Source: Plectosphaerella cucumerina
Taxonomy: Eukaryota > Ascomycota > Sordariomycetes > Glomerellales > Plectosphaerellaceae
Length of the DNA stretch: 64,000 bases
Assembly (NCBI GenBank): GCA_020746995.1
Contig: JAGPXD010000002.1
Coordinates: 2,790,001 to 2,854,000, forward strand
Direction of reading: 5' to 3'
In this document: piece after piece, positions 20,574 to 31,258 of the stretch
Position numbering within the stretch: the first letter of the stretch is position 1
Layout of the letters: every line of letters begins with the position of its first letter
Notes under the pieces: generated by a model
What the model saw: the letters and a program-made list of their open reading frames with translations, nothing else
Databases searched by the model: none
What the model was told of the DNA's origin: nothing
Position numbers and translations under genes: made by a program

Positions 20574-21980
20574 ATGAAGCTCCAGTGGCTTACAGCTCTT
20601 GCGACATTCTCCACCGTCCAGGCCCTGCATGTCACGACCCCGACAGCCGACTCGGAGAAGATCCGAATCTCCATCTCCCCCGGCCTCCCCCACGACCCAC
20701 AGTCTTCGGTCGACGTTCCCAACGAGGAGGAATGGGCGAATATTGCAGCACGCAAGAAGCGAAAGCTCTGCTTCGTGCGCCCGAATGTCGATGACGAGGA
20801 CGATGCCCCCCACATCCTCCACGCTCTCAACAATGAGTGCCGCTCCAAGAGCATCGTCGTACTCCCCGGTCCGGTGTATAACATCCGCTCGCCCATGAAC
20901 ACGACCCACCTCGACGATGTCGAACTCCACCAATTTGGCCGTCTCCTCTGGAGCCCCGATATCGACTACTGGCTCTCCGTGTCGATGCCGGTCGGCTTCC
21001 AGAACCAAAGTACCGTCTGGCACTTCGGTGGCAAGTGGGTGACCTGGGAGGGCCACGGCTTTGGAACGATGGACGGGAACGGCCAGGTCTGGTACGACTG
21101 GGCGCATGGCCGCGGCAACCTGGCGCATCGTCCCATGACCATCAATTTCCACGGTCTCAAAGACTCGGTTTTGCGCGGCCTTCGCTTCGTCCAGTCACAA
21201 ATGTGGACCATGAACATCATGTACTCCCGAAACCTCGTTCTCGAGGACATCTACGTCAACAACACCTCGACATCGGAGCATAATACCCTCAACACCGATG
21301 GCGCTGACACCATGTATTCGGACAATATTACCTTCAGCCGATGGAGTGTGACGAACGGCGACGACGCCATCGCCCTCAAGGCCAACAGCACCAACATCAG
21401 GTTGTACGACTCGGAGTTCTGGGACAGCACAGGTGTTGCCGTCGGGTCTATGGGCCAGTTCAAGGGCCAGCACGAGCATATCTACAACTTCCATGTCAAA
21501 AACGTCACCATGCACAATGTCATTCGCGGTTGCTACCTCAAGTCGTGGACAGGTGTCCAGACGGGGTACCCGCCCAACGGCGGCGGCGGCGGCACCGGCT
21601 TCGCCGGCAATGTGCTCATGGAGGACATCGTGCTGGACCATACCCGCATGGAACCTCTCCTCATCACCCAGTGCGAGTCGTACAACGGCCACGGCGGCGA
21701 AAACTGCTTCACGTCCAAGTTCAGGATCGGAAACATCACCTGGCGCAACTGGTCCGGCTGGACCGGTACGAGCAAGGAGCGCGCTGCGTGGTTCAAGTGC
21801 AGTGAGGCTTCGGGAGGGTGCGACAACGTGACGGTTGAGGGCTGGAACGTGAAGAAGGGCCGCACAGACGAGACGCTCGACCTCTGGCACTGCGACAATA
21901 TGAATGAACACAAGGGGTTCAAGTGCGAGGGGCAGGAGTCCTTGTTGGCGTCGGATGGGTGGTCCGAGGATGATCTCTGA
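20574..21980 (+). CDS. Secreted glycoside hydrolase family 28 protein (exo-type pectin/rhamnogalacturonan hydrolase)
   Basis: A single exon of 468 residues with a signal peptide (MKLQWLTALATFSTVQA). The parallel beta-helix has GH28 marks: NTDG at 240-243 and NGDDAIALK at 261-269, which supply the catalytic aspartates. Where endo-polygalacturonases have G-H-G before the next strand, this protein has STGVAVGS (286-292), and where they have R-I-K it has RGCYLKSW (318-325). Loss of the GHG histidine and of RIK is seen in rhamnogalacturonan-type and some exo-acting GH28 members, so I favour an exo- or rhamnogalacturonan-directed enzyme acting outside the cell on pectin. Many N-x-S/T sites suggest glycosylation. 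The exact substrate cannot be read from the sequence. Confidence 0.88.
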   Translation: MKLQWLTALATFSTVQALHVTTPTADSEKIRISISPGLPHDPQSSVDVPNEEEWANIAARKKRKLCFVRPNVDDEDDAPHILHALNNECRSKSIVVLPGPVYNIRSPMNTTHLDDVELHQFGRLLWSPDIDYWLSVSMPVGFQNQSTVWHFGGKWVTWEGHGFGTMDGNGQVWYDWAHGRGNLAHRPMTINFHGLKDSVLRGLRFVQSQMWTMNIMYSRNLVLEDIYVNNTSTSEHNTLNTDGADTMYSDNITFSRWSVTNGDDAIALKANSTNIRLYDSEFWDSTGVAVGSMGQFKGQHEHIYNFHVKNVTMHNVIRGCYLKSWTGVQTGYPPNGGGGGTGFAGNVLMEDIVLDHTRMEPLLITQCESYNGHGGENCFTSKFRIGNITWRNWSGWTGTSKERAAWFKCSEASGGCDNVTVEGWNVKKGRTDETLDLWHCDNMNEHKGFKCEGQESLLASDGWSEDDL

Positions 21981-22631
21981 TCGGATTGACAAGCGGGGAT
22001 GGGGGAGGAAGGATTGAAATCACAATCATGATCCTTCGCGTGTTGCCCTGCGCGCGATTGATAGCATCATCCAATGATACTGCCTTTAACAAAGCTGACC
22101 AGCCAGCCCGCCCCCTCGCGTTGGTCTGGTCGAGTCCTTGCGCCCCTCATCACGTCCCATCGCGTCCCAACCCCCTGGGAGACCTGGGAAGCCATGTGGT
22201 CAAACGACCCGAATGTACGGTTCAACCGTGGCCGCCGACGTCGCTATCGCCGGGCGAAAGCGCAACTCGTGGGACTTTTGGCCCCTGGACATCCTGCTAT
22301 CTACGCTATCGCTCACTGTCACCGTCGCGACAGGGGCCTGTCAAGGATGCCAACGGTGGAATGACGCAGGGTACCCTGCCCCAGGCTATCAAGCCCCTGG
22401 CTTACCCCGGATTCCTTCCATCGCTTCACGGAGACTTGCTGGGATGAAAGCTGACATGCTATCGTCGGCGGTGGGCTGACGTCCTTGGCATTCGCTCTGC
22501 CTTGAAGGGGAGATTGTCCTTCAGGCCATGGTGCCATGTCGCTTCGTGGGGATAAAAGACCTCGTCGACGACGACGCCGACATCGACATGGATGGTCATC
22601 TTCCACGTCAGCGAGCTGCATCTTCAAGATC
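21981..22631. other. Intergenic region between two secreted-enzyme genes
   Basis: Frames of 96-153 codons occur here but are Pro/Arg-rich and mutually overlapping. The next gene's frame is open from 22536, with a poly-Arg start that looks like leader. No further gene is supported. Confidence 0.5.
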
Positions 22632-24690
22632 ATGATTGCTACTGGGACCATCATCGCTGCGCTGGGCTTCGGCGCGCTCGTCGGCGCGCAGTCGAGTGGT
22701 GCTGATTGGGCCTGGACAGATGTGAGTGTCGCACTTTGGCGGGGTAGTTTCAAGACCTGCGATGGCTGCTGATCAGTGGTTGTCCGTCCAGATTGAGCCG
22801 AGCCGGACGCTCGAGTGGCACAAGTGCTTCGACTGCAACGGCCAGTGCGAGGGCCAGCTTGACTGCGCGCGTCTAGATGTAGGCATTCTTTCCTTTTGCT
22901 GATGCCGAGGCACAGACGCTGACGGCTGAGGGACGTAGGTGCCCATGGACTGGCAGAACCCGAGTGATGATCTACGGGTGGTACTCGCCATCACTCGCAT
23001 GCCAGCTGTGAACAGGACCAACTACCTTGGACCTGTTATTCTCAACCCCGGAGTGAGATCCCTAGCCTCAAGAACGTGTGATGAGCAGCACTGACTCGGG
23101 TTCTCAGGGCACGGGGGGTTCCGGCAACTACGTCCTTCGACTGTATGGCAAGTACATCCAGAGTGTCGTCGGAGACAACCATGTGAGCCTTCTCCTGCAA
23201 TGACATGATCATCTGCCTGTGCTAAATCGCATGCTCAGGACCTGATTTCTTTTGATCCTCGTGGAAGTAAGTGTCCACCTAGTCTACCTTACAATACTTT
23301 GACATGGAAAATGAGCACTAACGGCGATGTGCAGTTGGCGCCTCAACACCGAGGTACCAATGCTTTGATTCGCCCGAGGAGCAGAACATCTGGGATCTCC
23401 AAGAACCGGGTATCTTCGGCGCATACGCCGGCAATGAGGCAGACCTGTATGCTCGGGCCCTGGCCTACTCTCAACAATGTGAGAGGAACGTCCGGAAGAC
23501 GGGCCTCGTAGAGCACTCGGGCACGACCTACATCGCCAGAGACATGCTGGAGATCGTCAACCAGGGCAGCCACGAGAACCTTCGCTTCTGGGGCTTCAGC
23601 TACGGCACGGTCATTGGCGGCGTCTTCGCTGCCATGTTTCCTGATCGCGTCGAGCGCCTCTTGAGCGATGCCAACGTCGGCTATCTCGAATGGTTCAAGG
23701 GCACCCATCGAAACTTCCTCAACGAGACGGAGATCGCCATGGATGCTTTCTACCATCACTGCCACAAGGTCGGCCCGGACATGTGTGCTTTTTACGAATC
23801 TTCGCCATCCGCCATCGAGCTGAAGCTGGCCAACTTGTTCGAGTCGCTCAAGAAGACGCCTATCATCGTCCCGGCATCGAAGTGCGCCGGCGGACCCAGC
23901 CGCCCGGAGATTGTTACCTGGTCCAAGGTGAAGAAGTATCTGAGAGACGCTCTGTATCAGCCGTACTTCGAGTGGACCTACTTTGCCAACATCCTCGCGG
24001 CTCTCGACAAGGGCGACGGCCGGCCATTCTACCAGTGGTACAACCCTCCCGGATATCCCTCGGCACCCTTCTGCGGCGCGGCAGTATCGCCCTTTGAACC
24101 TCTGCCCGGCATGCCGTCCGGGACCAAGGATGCGTATCCTTTCATGCGATGCGCTGACCGCTCGGAGAACGGTGACAACACTTTCGAAGAGGCCGTTGAG
24201 GCTATCGAGGAGCTGATCAGATGGAGCCCTTCGACCGGTGCCGCCAACGCGGATAACGTCTTTCGATGCATCGGGCGTACGGTGCAGCCCAAGTGGCGTT
24301 ATGAAGGTATGTCCTGTTGATTCGAACGTCGTGGCTGAAGATGTGCTGAGCTGAATCCATGATAGGCTACTTCAACGAGACGACGAAGCACCCGATTCTG
24401 TATGTCAACAATATCGGCGACGCCATCACGCCTATGGTCAGCGCGAAGCTCAACTCCGCTGGGTTTCCGGGTTCCGTTGTTCTGCAGCAGAACTCGCTCG
24501 GGGTAGGTGCATGCTCTCGGTCTGAGAAATCCCCTGAATGTTAACCTGTGTGTGTTCTCAGCACACCTTCCTGGCCGCGCCGTCGAACTGCACCGAGAAG
24601 CATATTCGAGAGTATTTTCAAACGGGAAAGCTTCCGGAGGAAGGCACTCAGTGTGAGGGAAATACTGAACCGTTCTGGCCACCTCTGTAG
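22632..24690 (+). CDS. Secreted TAP-like alpha/beta hydrolase (tripeptidyl aminopeptidase type)
   Basis: Eight exons: 22632-22721, 22792-22878, 22939-23052, 23108-23182, 23239-23266, 23335-24306, 24366-24502 and 24562-24690. All introns (55-70 nt) join in phase, giving 543 residues. A signal peptide of about 20 residues leads the protein. The fold shows LNPGGTGGSG (oxyanion loop), SFDPRGIGAS, the nucleophile elbow GFSYG and a C-terminal TAP-like part with NNIGDAITP (acid) and LGHTFL (His). This is the family of bacterial tripeptidyl aminopeptidases and their fungal secreted relatives, which release peptides or hydrolyse esters. The fifth exon has only 28 nt. An upstream in-frame ATG (22536) adds a poly-Arg stretch and was not used because the signal peptide starts at 22632. 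Confidence 0.9.
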
Positions 24691-26849
24691 GTGCCTTGAC
24701 AGTCAGCGGCAGGGTGATGAAGCGCACCGGCATATTCTGTGCTTGTAGATGTCAGTTTAGGAGAGAGAAAACCGTACATTGTGCTTGCGGGTTGCGGTGA
24801 TAATACTGTCGTGACATGCCGGACTGGCGCTTCCGATGGATCCGGGAGGTTCGAGAGAAGAAGGATCAACGCAGACGGCTTGGAAGTGAAGAGGAGAGAG
24901 CTGGCCTGGACCTAATCAGAAAACCCTCAAAAGGAAGAAGATCTAGCTGGTTGAGCAGGGGTAGATCGACATCCTGGAATTGGAAGGCTGGAAGGGGTAG
25001 CGCGACTCAAGTCGATCCAGAGATGATAACGCTTGTCCATGCCGGAGCGGCAACTTCCCATGCCTACGCAGTATCTCTGCCCAGACAGTGCTTGACGATG
25101 CTCTCTCGCCCCTCTACTCATGTGAAGTCTTTTATTGCTGTTGAACTTACAAGGACGAAATTTTGGCAGACAGCCACTTCGCGTCTCATCGGAGCTGTCT
25201 GGCCTTTCTCATATCGTCGCACTTCATCTTCCATTTTGGAATCAAGCATCAACAAAGTCAGCAGATGAAGGCATTCTGCGGTGCGACTCGGATGCTCACC
25301 TCCCTCTTGACGCTCGTTGGGCACCATCCAAGCGGCCTGCTTGGTGATGAGAACCCTGATGGCTGCATGATTCGAGCTTCCGTGCGACACCTTGATGGCC
25401 AACCCTGATGGCCGGCAATGCCAACAAATCCCGCCACTCGCCCTTCCCCCCTCAATCTTTGGTCGTCGCGAGACCCTCATTAGGCCATCATTCGCCTCCA
25501 TTGCTTCGGAGAGGGAGTTTCCATGGGTTTATGGTCGTCTTCACCGCCAGAGCTCCATTAGTCTTCTATGTCGTCTTCGCGACTTGTATAAAGGGGACTT
25601 GTGGCGCCCCGGCGGCGCCCTGTGCTCCCGTCTTCTTCTTCTACTTCTGCTCCTCCACCGAGCTGATCTTCACTTCCATGCCGGCAACCGCTTCCCAACC
25701 AACTGTCCACCTGGCATCGGTGTTGTTCCTTCACATGCACACCGGTCGAGGCAAAGACAACACGCGTCACTTGGGGTCAACCGGATCGGTCTCCTGAGCC
25801 CGACGCCCGTCAAAGAATCGACTGACTCTTGCTACTTCTGTCACCATTGTCAGCCGACGTGGGGGCTTTCTTTCTTTCTGTCATTGTTTGTCATTACGCC
25901 TGCTCATCGGCCTCTCATCTTCTCGGTTCCGAGGAAGTTGTTGTTGTCCACTTGGCCCAGGCTCCCTGGCTCTCGCCTACCTCGACCGCCTAGCATCTCG
26001 ACTAGAGGTGTTTAGTGCGGGCGTGGACTGGATGAGACGCCTTCTCCCGCCAGATCCGCCCTACATTCACGGCTGCTGAGCTGCACGTGTCGGCAAGACC
26101 AACAGTGGCGATGGATGGGTAGTCCCCTTCCTCCCCTTCCACATGAGGAGAGGTCATGTGTGCAGCCTCTCTAGGCAAGCCGCCCCTATCAGGGCTCTCG
26201 GTCACCACTCCTCCCACTCATGACCAACCCCCGGTCTCCATCATCCCACTCTCCTGCCGGGACAGGCCGCAAGGACCGGCCCAAGGTGGAGAATCCCGTC
26301 GTGGCCACCCGCTTCACAGGATGATCGCCGCCTGAGGCCTCTTCCCCCAGCTGCATGCCTACCACGAGCCTTCGTCTGCAGCATTGTTGGTCACCCGTGC
26401 TCCTCGGGCAGCACCTCACTTGTCGACGCCCACGTCCGACGAACTGTCCCCCCCTCTGCCCCCAACTGACATGCCAATCATAGCCAGTTTCGCCCCGAGC
26501 ACGACTCCTCAGTGGTCCTTTGCTTCGCCATCTTCCCAGTCCAGCCCCATGCAGCAGCCGCACTGCAGCTGTTATCCCACCCATATCTCTAGACCCCGCT
26601 CGTAGAGCTCCCATGGCGTCGAATCACCTGGCCGCATCGGAAGCTGCAGTCGGGCGACCGCGTAAGATGGACCATCCCGTGGGCGGCACGGGCGTCTCAT
26701 GGGCCTGGCTGGCATGATAGTCACGTTGCATGATCTGTGTTGTCATCTGAATGGTCCATTCAGCTCGTTACCCGCTTCGGATGGGGGCCACCTGCTGCAG
26801 CGTGGGTGAGATGGTGTGGACGATGCAGGATATCGAGGGGGACAACGTG
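24691..26849. other. Long intergenic region with one extra promoter-like element
   Basis: No convincing protein gene in 2.1 kb. At 25587-25594 TATAAAGG is followed by a CT-rich stretch (TCTTCTTCTTCTACTTC), which looks like a transcription start region; the first ATG after it opens only 39 codons. Frames of 129-207 codons nearby are low-complexity and unsupported. The region may be the extended promoter of the metallothionein gene or hold a non-coding transcript. Confidence 0.4.
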
Positions 26850-26857
26850 TATAAATA
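26850..26857 (+). promoter_or_regulatory. TATA box of the metallothionein gene
   Basis: TATAAATA lies about 112 bp before the ATG at 26969 and is followed by a leader rich in C and A, as for highly expressed fungal genes. Confidence 0.7.
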
Positions 26858-26968
26858 TCGAGCTGTTTTCCCCTTTTCAGAGAATTGGAACACACCAACT
26901 CAAACACTTCCAACAACACTGCATCCACAAGAAACCTCACCAGTTCCACCCCTCAAATACTCATCAAA

Positions 26969-27222
26969 ATGTCTCCCTGGTACGTTCTAATGTCAGCCTT
27001 GCGCAGATGGCGACCCTAGCCGTGTGTGGTTCTCGAAGCAGCACATTATGATGGGGAAAGACCGCAAGACAACATGCTAACGCGAAAATCCAGCTCTTGC
27101 AACTCCTGCTCCACCGGCTGCGCCGGCCAGTGCGCCTCGTGCGCCTGCTCTTCTTGCGGCGTGCGTCTAGATGCCCTTCCCTAAAAAGTTCAAGATTAGG
27201 TTCTAACTTGACCCAGCACTAA
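26969..27222 (+). CDS. Metallothionein-like 27-residue cysteine-rich peptide
   Basis: Three small exons: 26969-26979, 27094-27160 and 27217-27222. Intron 1 (114 nt) has GTACGT, a CTAAC branch point and CAG; intron 2 (56 nt) has GTGCGT, CTAAC and CAG. The spliced frame encodes 27 residues with eight cysteines (positions 4, 6, 9, 13, 17, 20, 22, 25) in C-x-C and C-x2-C spacing, ending Cys-Gly-His, with no aromatic residues. This composition and size are those of fungal copper-binding metallothioneins, which buffer Cu(I) in the cytosol; in several plant pathogens they are strongly expressed. The last exon is one codon plus TAA; if intron 2 is retained the frame instead stops at 27182-27184 after 33 residues. 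A good TATA box and leader precede it. The gene is far below usual ORF-size cut-offs. Confidence 0.85.
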
Positions 27223-27802
27223 TTTGCTCGCAACTTCACCTCCTTAATCATCTCTCAACCACTTCACCGCGAGTCCATATCATGGACGAGACTGTGTGGC
27301 GTCACTAGCATGGGTCTGGACATTGAAAGCCCACTTGGGGGACTGATCTGATCATGGAGAAGGACATGGACGCGATAGCTCTCGGGACATGATCTCAGAA
27401 TAAACCAGTAAATTGTCTTTGCACTCTGATTTGAGTTTGACCAAGTGTTCCATGTCCTGGCTGTCATGCTCATAGAGTGATCACAGTTGAAGCCCCTTGC
27501 AAATGGCGGGAGACTCGACGTACTGTCCATATAGTGGGCAGAAGGAAGCTTGTTTGTTGAGCTGGGATCTGTCGTCGGCTTCGTGTCAGGGTGACGGGTC
27601 AAATACCTGTAATATCCATGAGATACTATCGACGTCCAGACTTTGAGAGGGACATATGACGATCACTGGCCGAACTGGACAAACTGCACAGGGGAAAAAA
27701 GAACATGGTGTAAATACAGTCTATATGCAGTGCCACGGACGCGGACTCTGTGACGGGCAACCTCGTGCCTCACACGAGTTGTTGCAACCTCTCGATGCCA
27801 CA
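27223..27802. other. 3' intergenic region between convergent genes
   Basis: Separates the 3' ends of the metallothionein and acyltransferase genes. A 112-codon minus-strand frame (27264-27602) has no motif. Nothing supported. Confidence 0.5.
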
Positions 27803-29692
27803 TCAAACCGTGAGAAGACGCTCTACCCGTTTGCCGACGGTGATGCTCCAGGCATCAATCTTCCTGTGCCACAACGAGGTGAGATACATGGTGACGCTGA
27901 GCAGAACCACGTATCCGATCAGATAACCGAGGGGCCGGCCAAAGCTGTCAAACAAGCGCGGCATGATCCAGAATCCCAGACTGTGAAGCACCGGCCCGTG
28001 AACGAGGTACAGCGAGAAGGAGACCTTTCCGAGATACTGGGGCACCGGCCGCTCCAGAAGACCCGAGAGCGTGGGGCTACGCAAGATGCATGCCACCAGA
28101 ATGAGGGCGCCCATGCTCTGGTAGAACATCCAGCCCGAGAGCGGGATGTAGTACTTTGGCACCCACGTCGAAAGATAGAGGAAGCCAGGGGTGTATTCGG
28201 CTCCAGCATCGGGGTAGGACAAGAAGTAGAGGGCGAGAATGATGGCGGCCCAGCGGGCTGCCCTGGTCGCACGGGAGTCGTGGCGGTAGCGCGTCGTCTC
28301 TGTCGCGGGAGGCGCGAGTGTACGTTCGGAGGAGTTGCGGATGTCCACTTCGGACAGGAGCGCGCCGCCGAGAAACGCGGACATGTCCCAGCGCCCAATC
28401 CAGAGGCTGTAGGCGGACAGGGTACCCGCGAAACCCATGCGCCAGTTTGCCTTGAGCGCGGCGGTTGCGAGGAGGAAGATGTAGAGGAGCATGGAGCCGC
28501 GGAGCTCCATGGGGATGGTGAAGGTGTGAGGATCGTATCGGGGATGGTAGTGGCCAAAGTTGAAGGGGTTGGCCCATTCAGCATATGACCTGGTAAAGTT
28601 CTTGAGAGCATACGTAATGTTGTCGTGGATGAAGGGGTGCTCTTCCCACGATCCTCCCAGATGAATCCAGGTCACGTTGAGGCCGTCGGTGGCCTTCTTC
28701 GAGCCGTCGCCAATGTCGATGGGTGAGGGGTTGTAGTAGGGCGCGACCCAGGCATTGGGTGCCAGCTTTGTCAGCGCGTCCGTGTCGTTGGGGAACTTGC
28801 TCTCGTAGCCTGACGCGATGTGGTAGATGGTGGAGGGTCCCAGGAGTGCCGAACTGTCGTTGAGGCAGAGTGAGCCGGTCCATTGGGTGAGGTTGCCCAG
28901 GTACAGGGCGTTGTGGAGGCCCAGATCATCGGCGACGCCCCCTGCGCCGATGGCGGGACGGCTTCCGTTGATGCATTCGACGCCGAGCTGGCCGATGGTG
29001 ATGGTGCTGTTAATGTACACCGAGTCGGGGCCCTTGTAGATGTCGGCCTCGGGCCGGAACACGCCGACCTGGGCGAGCATGGCCACCAGGAACATGCTGA
29101 TGGTGGGCGGGATGTACAGGCGAAAGGTGCGCCTGAAGGCGGCAGAGGCCAGGGCCTGGTAGGCCGCTTCAAGACGTCGCTCGTGGATGGCCCTGATGAT
29201 GTGGCGACAGACGACATACCCCGAGATGGCGAAGAAGATGGCGACCATGGGACGGCCACGCTGCAGGAGGCAGATGATGGGGAGCGAAGACCACTCGGTG
29301 TAGGGCTGAGCCGAGTATGGCGGCATGGCGCCGTAGCCGAGCATGATGGTTGGTGTCCATGGCCACAGGAAGTGGTAGTTGAAGACGAGAAGGCATGCGA
29401 TGCCCCTCAGGCCGTCCAAGCACTTGATCTTCTCCCTGACTCCCGTTCTCCTTGCGGTGGGGGCTGGCGACTTGTCGGCGCCAATGTGATGGTGTCCGTT
29501 TGACCACGAGGCAAGTTCCGATGCGGCTTCGTCGTGCGCCCGCGCATGACCTTCCCCGCCGTTGGGGAGCATGATTGCGGCTGGAATGAAATGCCAACGA
29601 TGGAGGCGTCGAGCGTTGGCGGTTGTGGTGCGGGAGGAATGTGAGGATGAAAAGCCACCGTGGTGAGGCTTGAGAGGTGAGACGTCATCCAA
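27803..29692 (-). CDS. Acyltransferase 3 family integral membrane protein
   Basis: A single exon of 629 residues. After a hydrophilic N-terminus of about 85 residues comes the family opening LDGLRGIACLLVFNYHF, with the catalytic-type histidine in the first membrane segment, then FFAISGYVVCR in the next. A large lumenal or extracellular loop with several N-x-S/T sites (about residues 215-385) is followed by six or more hydrophobic segments ending in SFSLYLVHGPVLHSLGFW. Such proteins (PF01757) move acyl groups to sugars or lipids across membranes; the substrate is unknown. The fungal members are often near secondary-metabolite or cell-wall genes. The start at 29692 gives a plausible soluble tail; a later Met at about residue 41 is possible. 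Confidence 0.9.
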   Translation of the reverse strand: MDDVSPLKPHHGGFSSSHSSRTTTANARRLHRWHFIPAAIMLPNGGEGHARAHDEAASELASWSNGHHHIGADKSPAPTARRTGVREKIKCLDGLRGIACLLVFNYHFLWPWTPTIMLGYGAMPPYSAQPYTEWSSLPIICLLQRGRPMVAIFFAISGYVVCRHIIRAIHERRLEAAYQALASAAFRRTFRLYIPPTISMFLVAMLAQVGVFRPEADIYKGPDSVYINSTITIGQLGVECINGSRPAIGAGGVADDLGLHNALYLGNLTQWTGSLCLNDSSALLGPSTIYHIASGYESKFPNDTDALTKLAPNAWVAPYYNPSPIDIGDGSKKATDGLNVTWIHLGGSWEEHPFIHDNITYALKNFTRSYAEWANPFNFGHYHPRYDPHTFTIPMELRGSMLLYIFLLATAALKANWRMGFAGTLSAYSLWIGRWDMSAFLGGALLSEVDIRNSSERTLAPPATETTRYRHDSRATRAARWAAIILALYFLSYPDAGAEYTPGFLYLSTWVPKYYIPLSGWMFYQSMGALILVACILRSPTLSGLLERPVPQYLGKVSFSLYLVHGPVLHSLGFWIMPRLFDSFGRPLGYLIGYVVLLSVTMYLTSLWHRKIDAWSITVGKRVERLLTV

Positions 29693-31258
29693 TGAAAGAA
29701 TCCTGGATCGGACAGGTAAGGTACCTCGCCCCAGGGTTCCTGCCTTCAGGCTTCAGCGCTACCGGGCAGCCCGGGGAGGTACAGGGTCACGTGGTTTCGC
29801 GGCCCCTGCCTGGACCACGACGCTGACGCAGTGGAGGCCGCCAAACCGGATCCACTGGTGCTTGGGCGACGCTCCACCAACTTTTTTGTCACCGCGAAAA
29901 CGCGCCGTTTCAGGTTGTCGAGGCCACCTCAGCGCGTCGCCCCTCTGGTTGGTGTCGTCTCAAGCTGCCCAGCATTCGAGCCCGAACTCCGAGTCCACGC
30001 GATAGATGATGAACGGCAGCTGCCAGGACCTGTCAGCAGATGATTGAGACACATCGCAAACCGTCAAATTTTCGGGGCCGGCTGGCTCGGGCCATTTCAA
30101 AGTGGCCGTGAAATGGGATCGTCAGGGGCGCTGGTTATTGTATGGGGCCGCCCGTCAGACATCGCGATAGTACCCACACGTCTGCTCTCTTCACATCAAG
30201 TTCATTCTTCGAGCACCATTCAATCGACCGGCGCAAACGTCGTTGGCATCCAATAGCCTATCTTTCCCGGACAGCCATCCTCAGGACTCCAGAGCCCTCC
30301 TCGCCGAGACCTATAAACTGTACTGTGGTCCAGTATGAGCACCTTCGGGGAGGTTGACTCAAGGTCGCGCCCCAGCCTCTTCCATACCAAGCCGGCTTTC
30401 TTGCCGTCCGATTTACGCGGAGAAAGCCCGGAAATGCATGCGTATCGTCACTGTATTTGGTACCCCGAGGCTTTGGGTCGCTCGGTTTGTCGCGGCCCCC
30501 GATGCGTCGTCTTCTGCCGCCTCTTGCTGCTACCGCTCATCTGACGAAGTCGAGTGATAATCACGATTCGTTGCCAACCCTTGCCAGAACAACCCCTCTC
30601 GAGGCTAGCCCTAGCCGTCCGAATCTCCTGTCAGATGTCAAAAGTAAGGTATGCGGATAAGCCCGCTGCGGCCCGAAGATGCAACACATGTCTCGGCAGC
30701 TTTCAGTTATTCTGATCCAGCAGTTGGACCCTAATGGGCAATTGTGCAGTCAATCATACCAACGGCGCGCGCACTTTCGTGCCGACAGCTGCGTCGTATC
30801 GCCATGCACGATGTTCATGGGAGCTTGGCGCTCCAAGGTCGCGACATCATTCGGCCCCTGCCATCCCTGGCGTTCTCATCAATCAATGCCCAGGTTTCCG
30901 CATCGCGAACCCGCGATGGCGGCAGAAACGTAGGGGATCCCTTGTCTGCAAAAATTCTCCTCGCAGCCAGCTGATGGATGGAAACGCGGAATTCAATGAC
31001 TTTGGCTCTCGGCCTGATGCAGTCCGCCTCTCGGTCTTCGACGACGGCCAGTCATCAACAGCTTGGCTGGAAGCAAGTCAGAAGAGAGAGTTAGGTGCAT
31101 CGATTTAAAGTATTAATAGAGAAGCCTCTTCGGTGCTATGCTTCTCAAGTCCATCTCTTCAAGCACATCCAGTCAAGTCTTCTACAGGCTCCTCGTCCCG
31201 TACCTGACACCGAATCGGCCATCTCTCGATCTTCAGCTTCACAGACAAGCATCTCACA
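29693..31258. other. Divergent intergenic region
   Basis: Lies between the starts of the acyltransferase and lipase genes. Plus-strand frames of 60-125 codons overlap and show no motif. No gene or RNA is recognised. Confidence 0.5.

Noticed and set aside
21195..21992. 265-codon minus-strand frame
   Set aside because: Antisense shadow of the GH28 gene.
27656..28588. 310-codon plus-strand frame
   Set aside because: Antisense shadow of the acyltransferase gene without motif.
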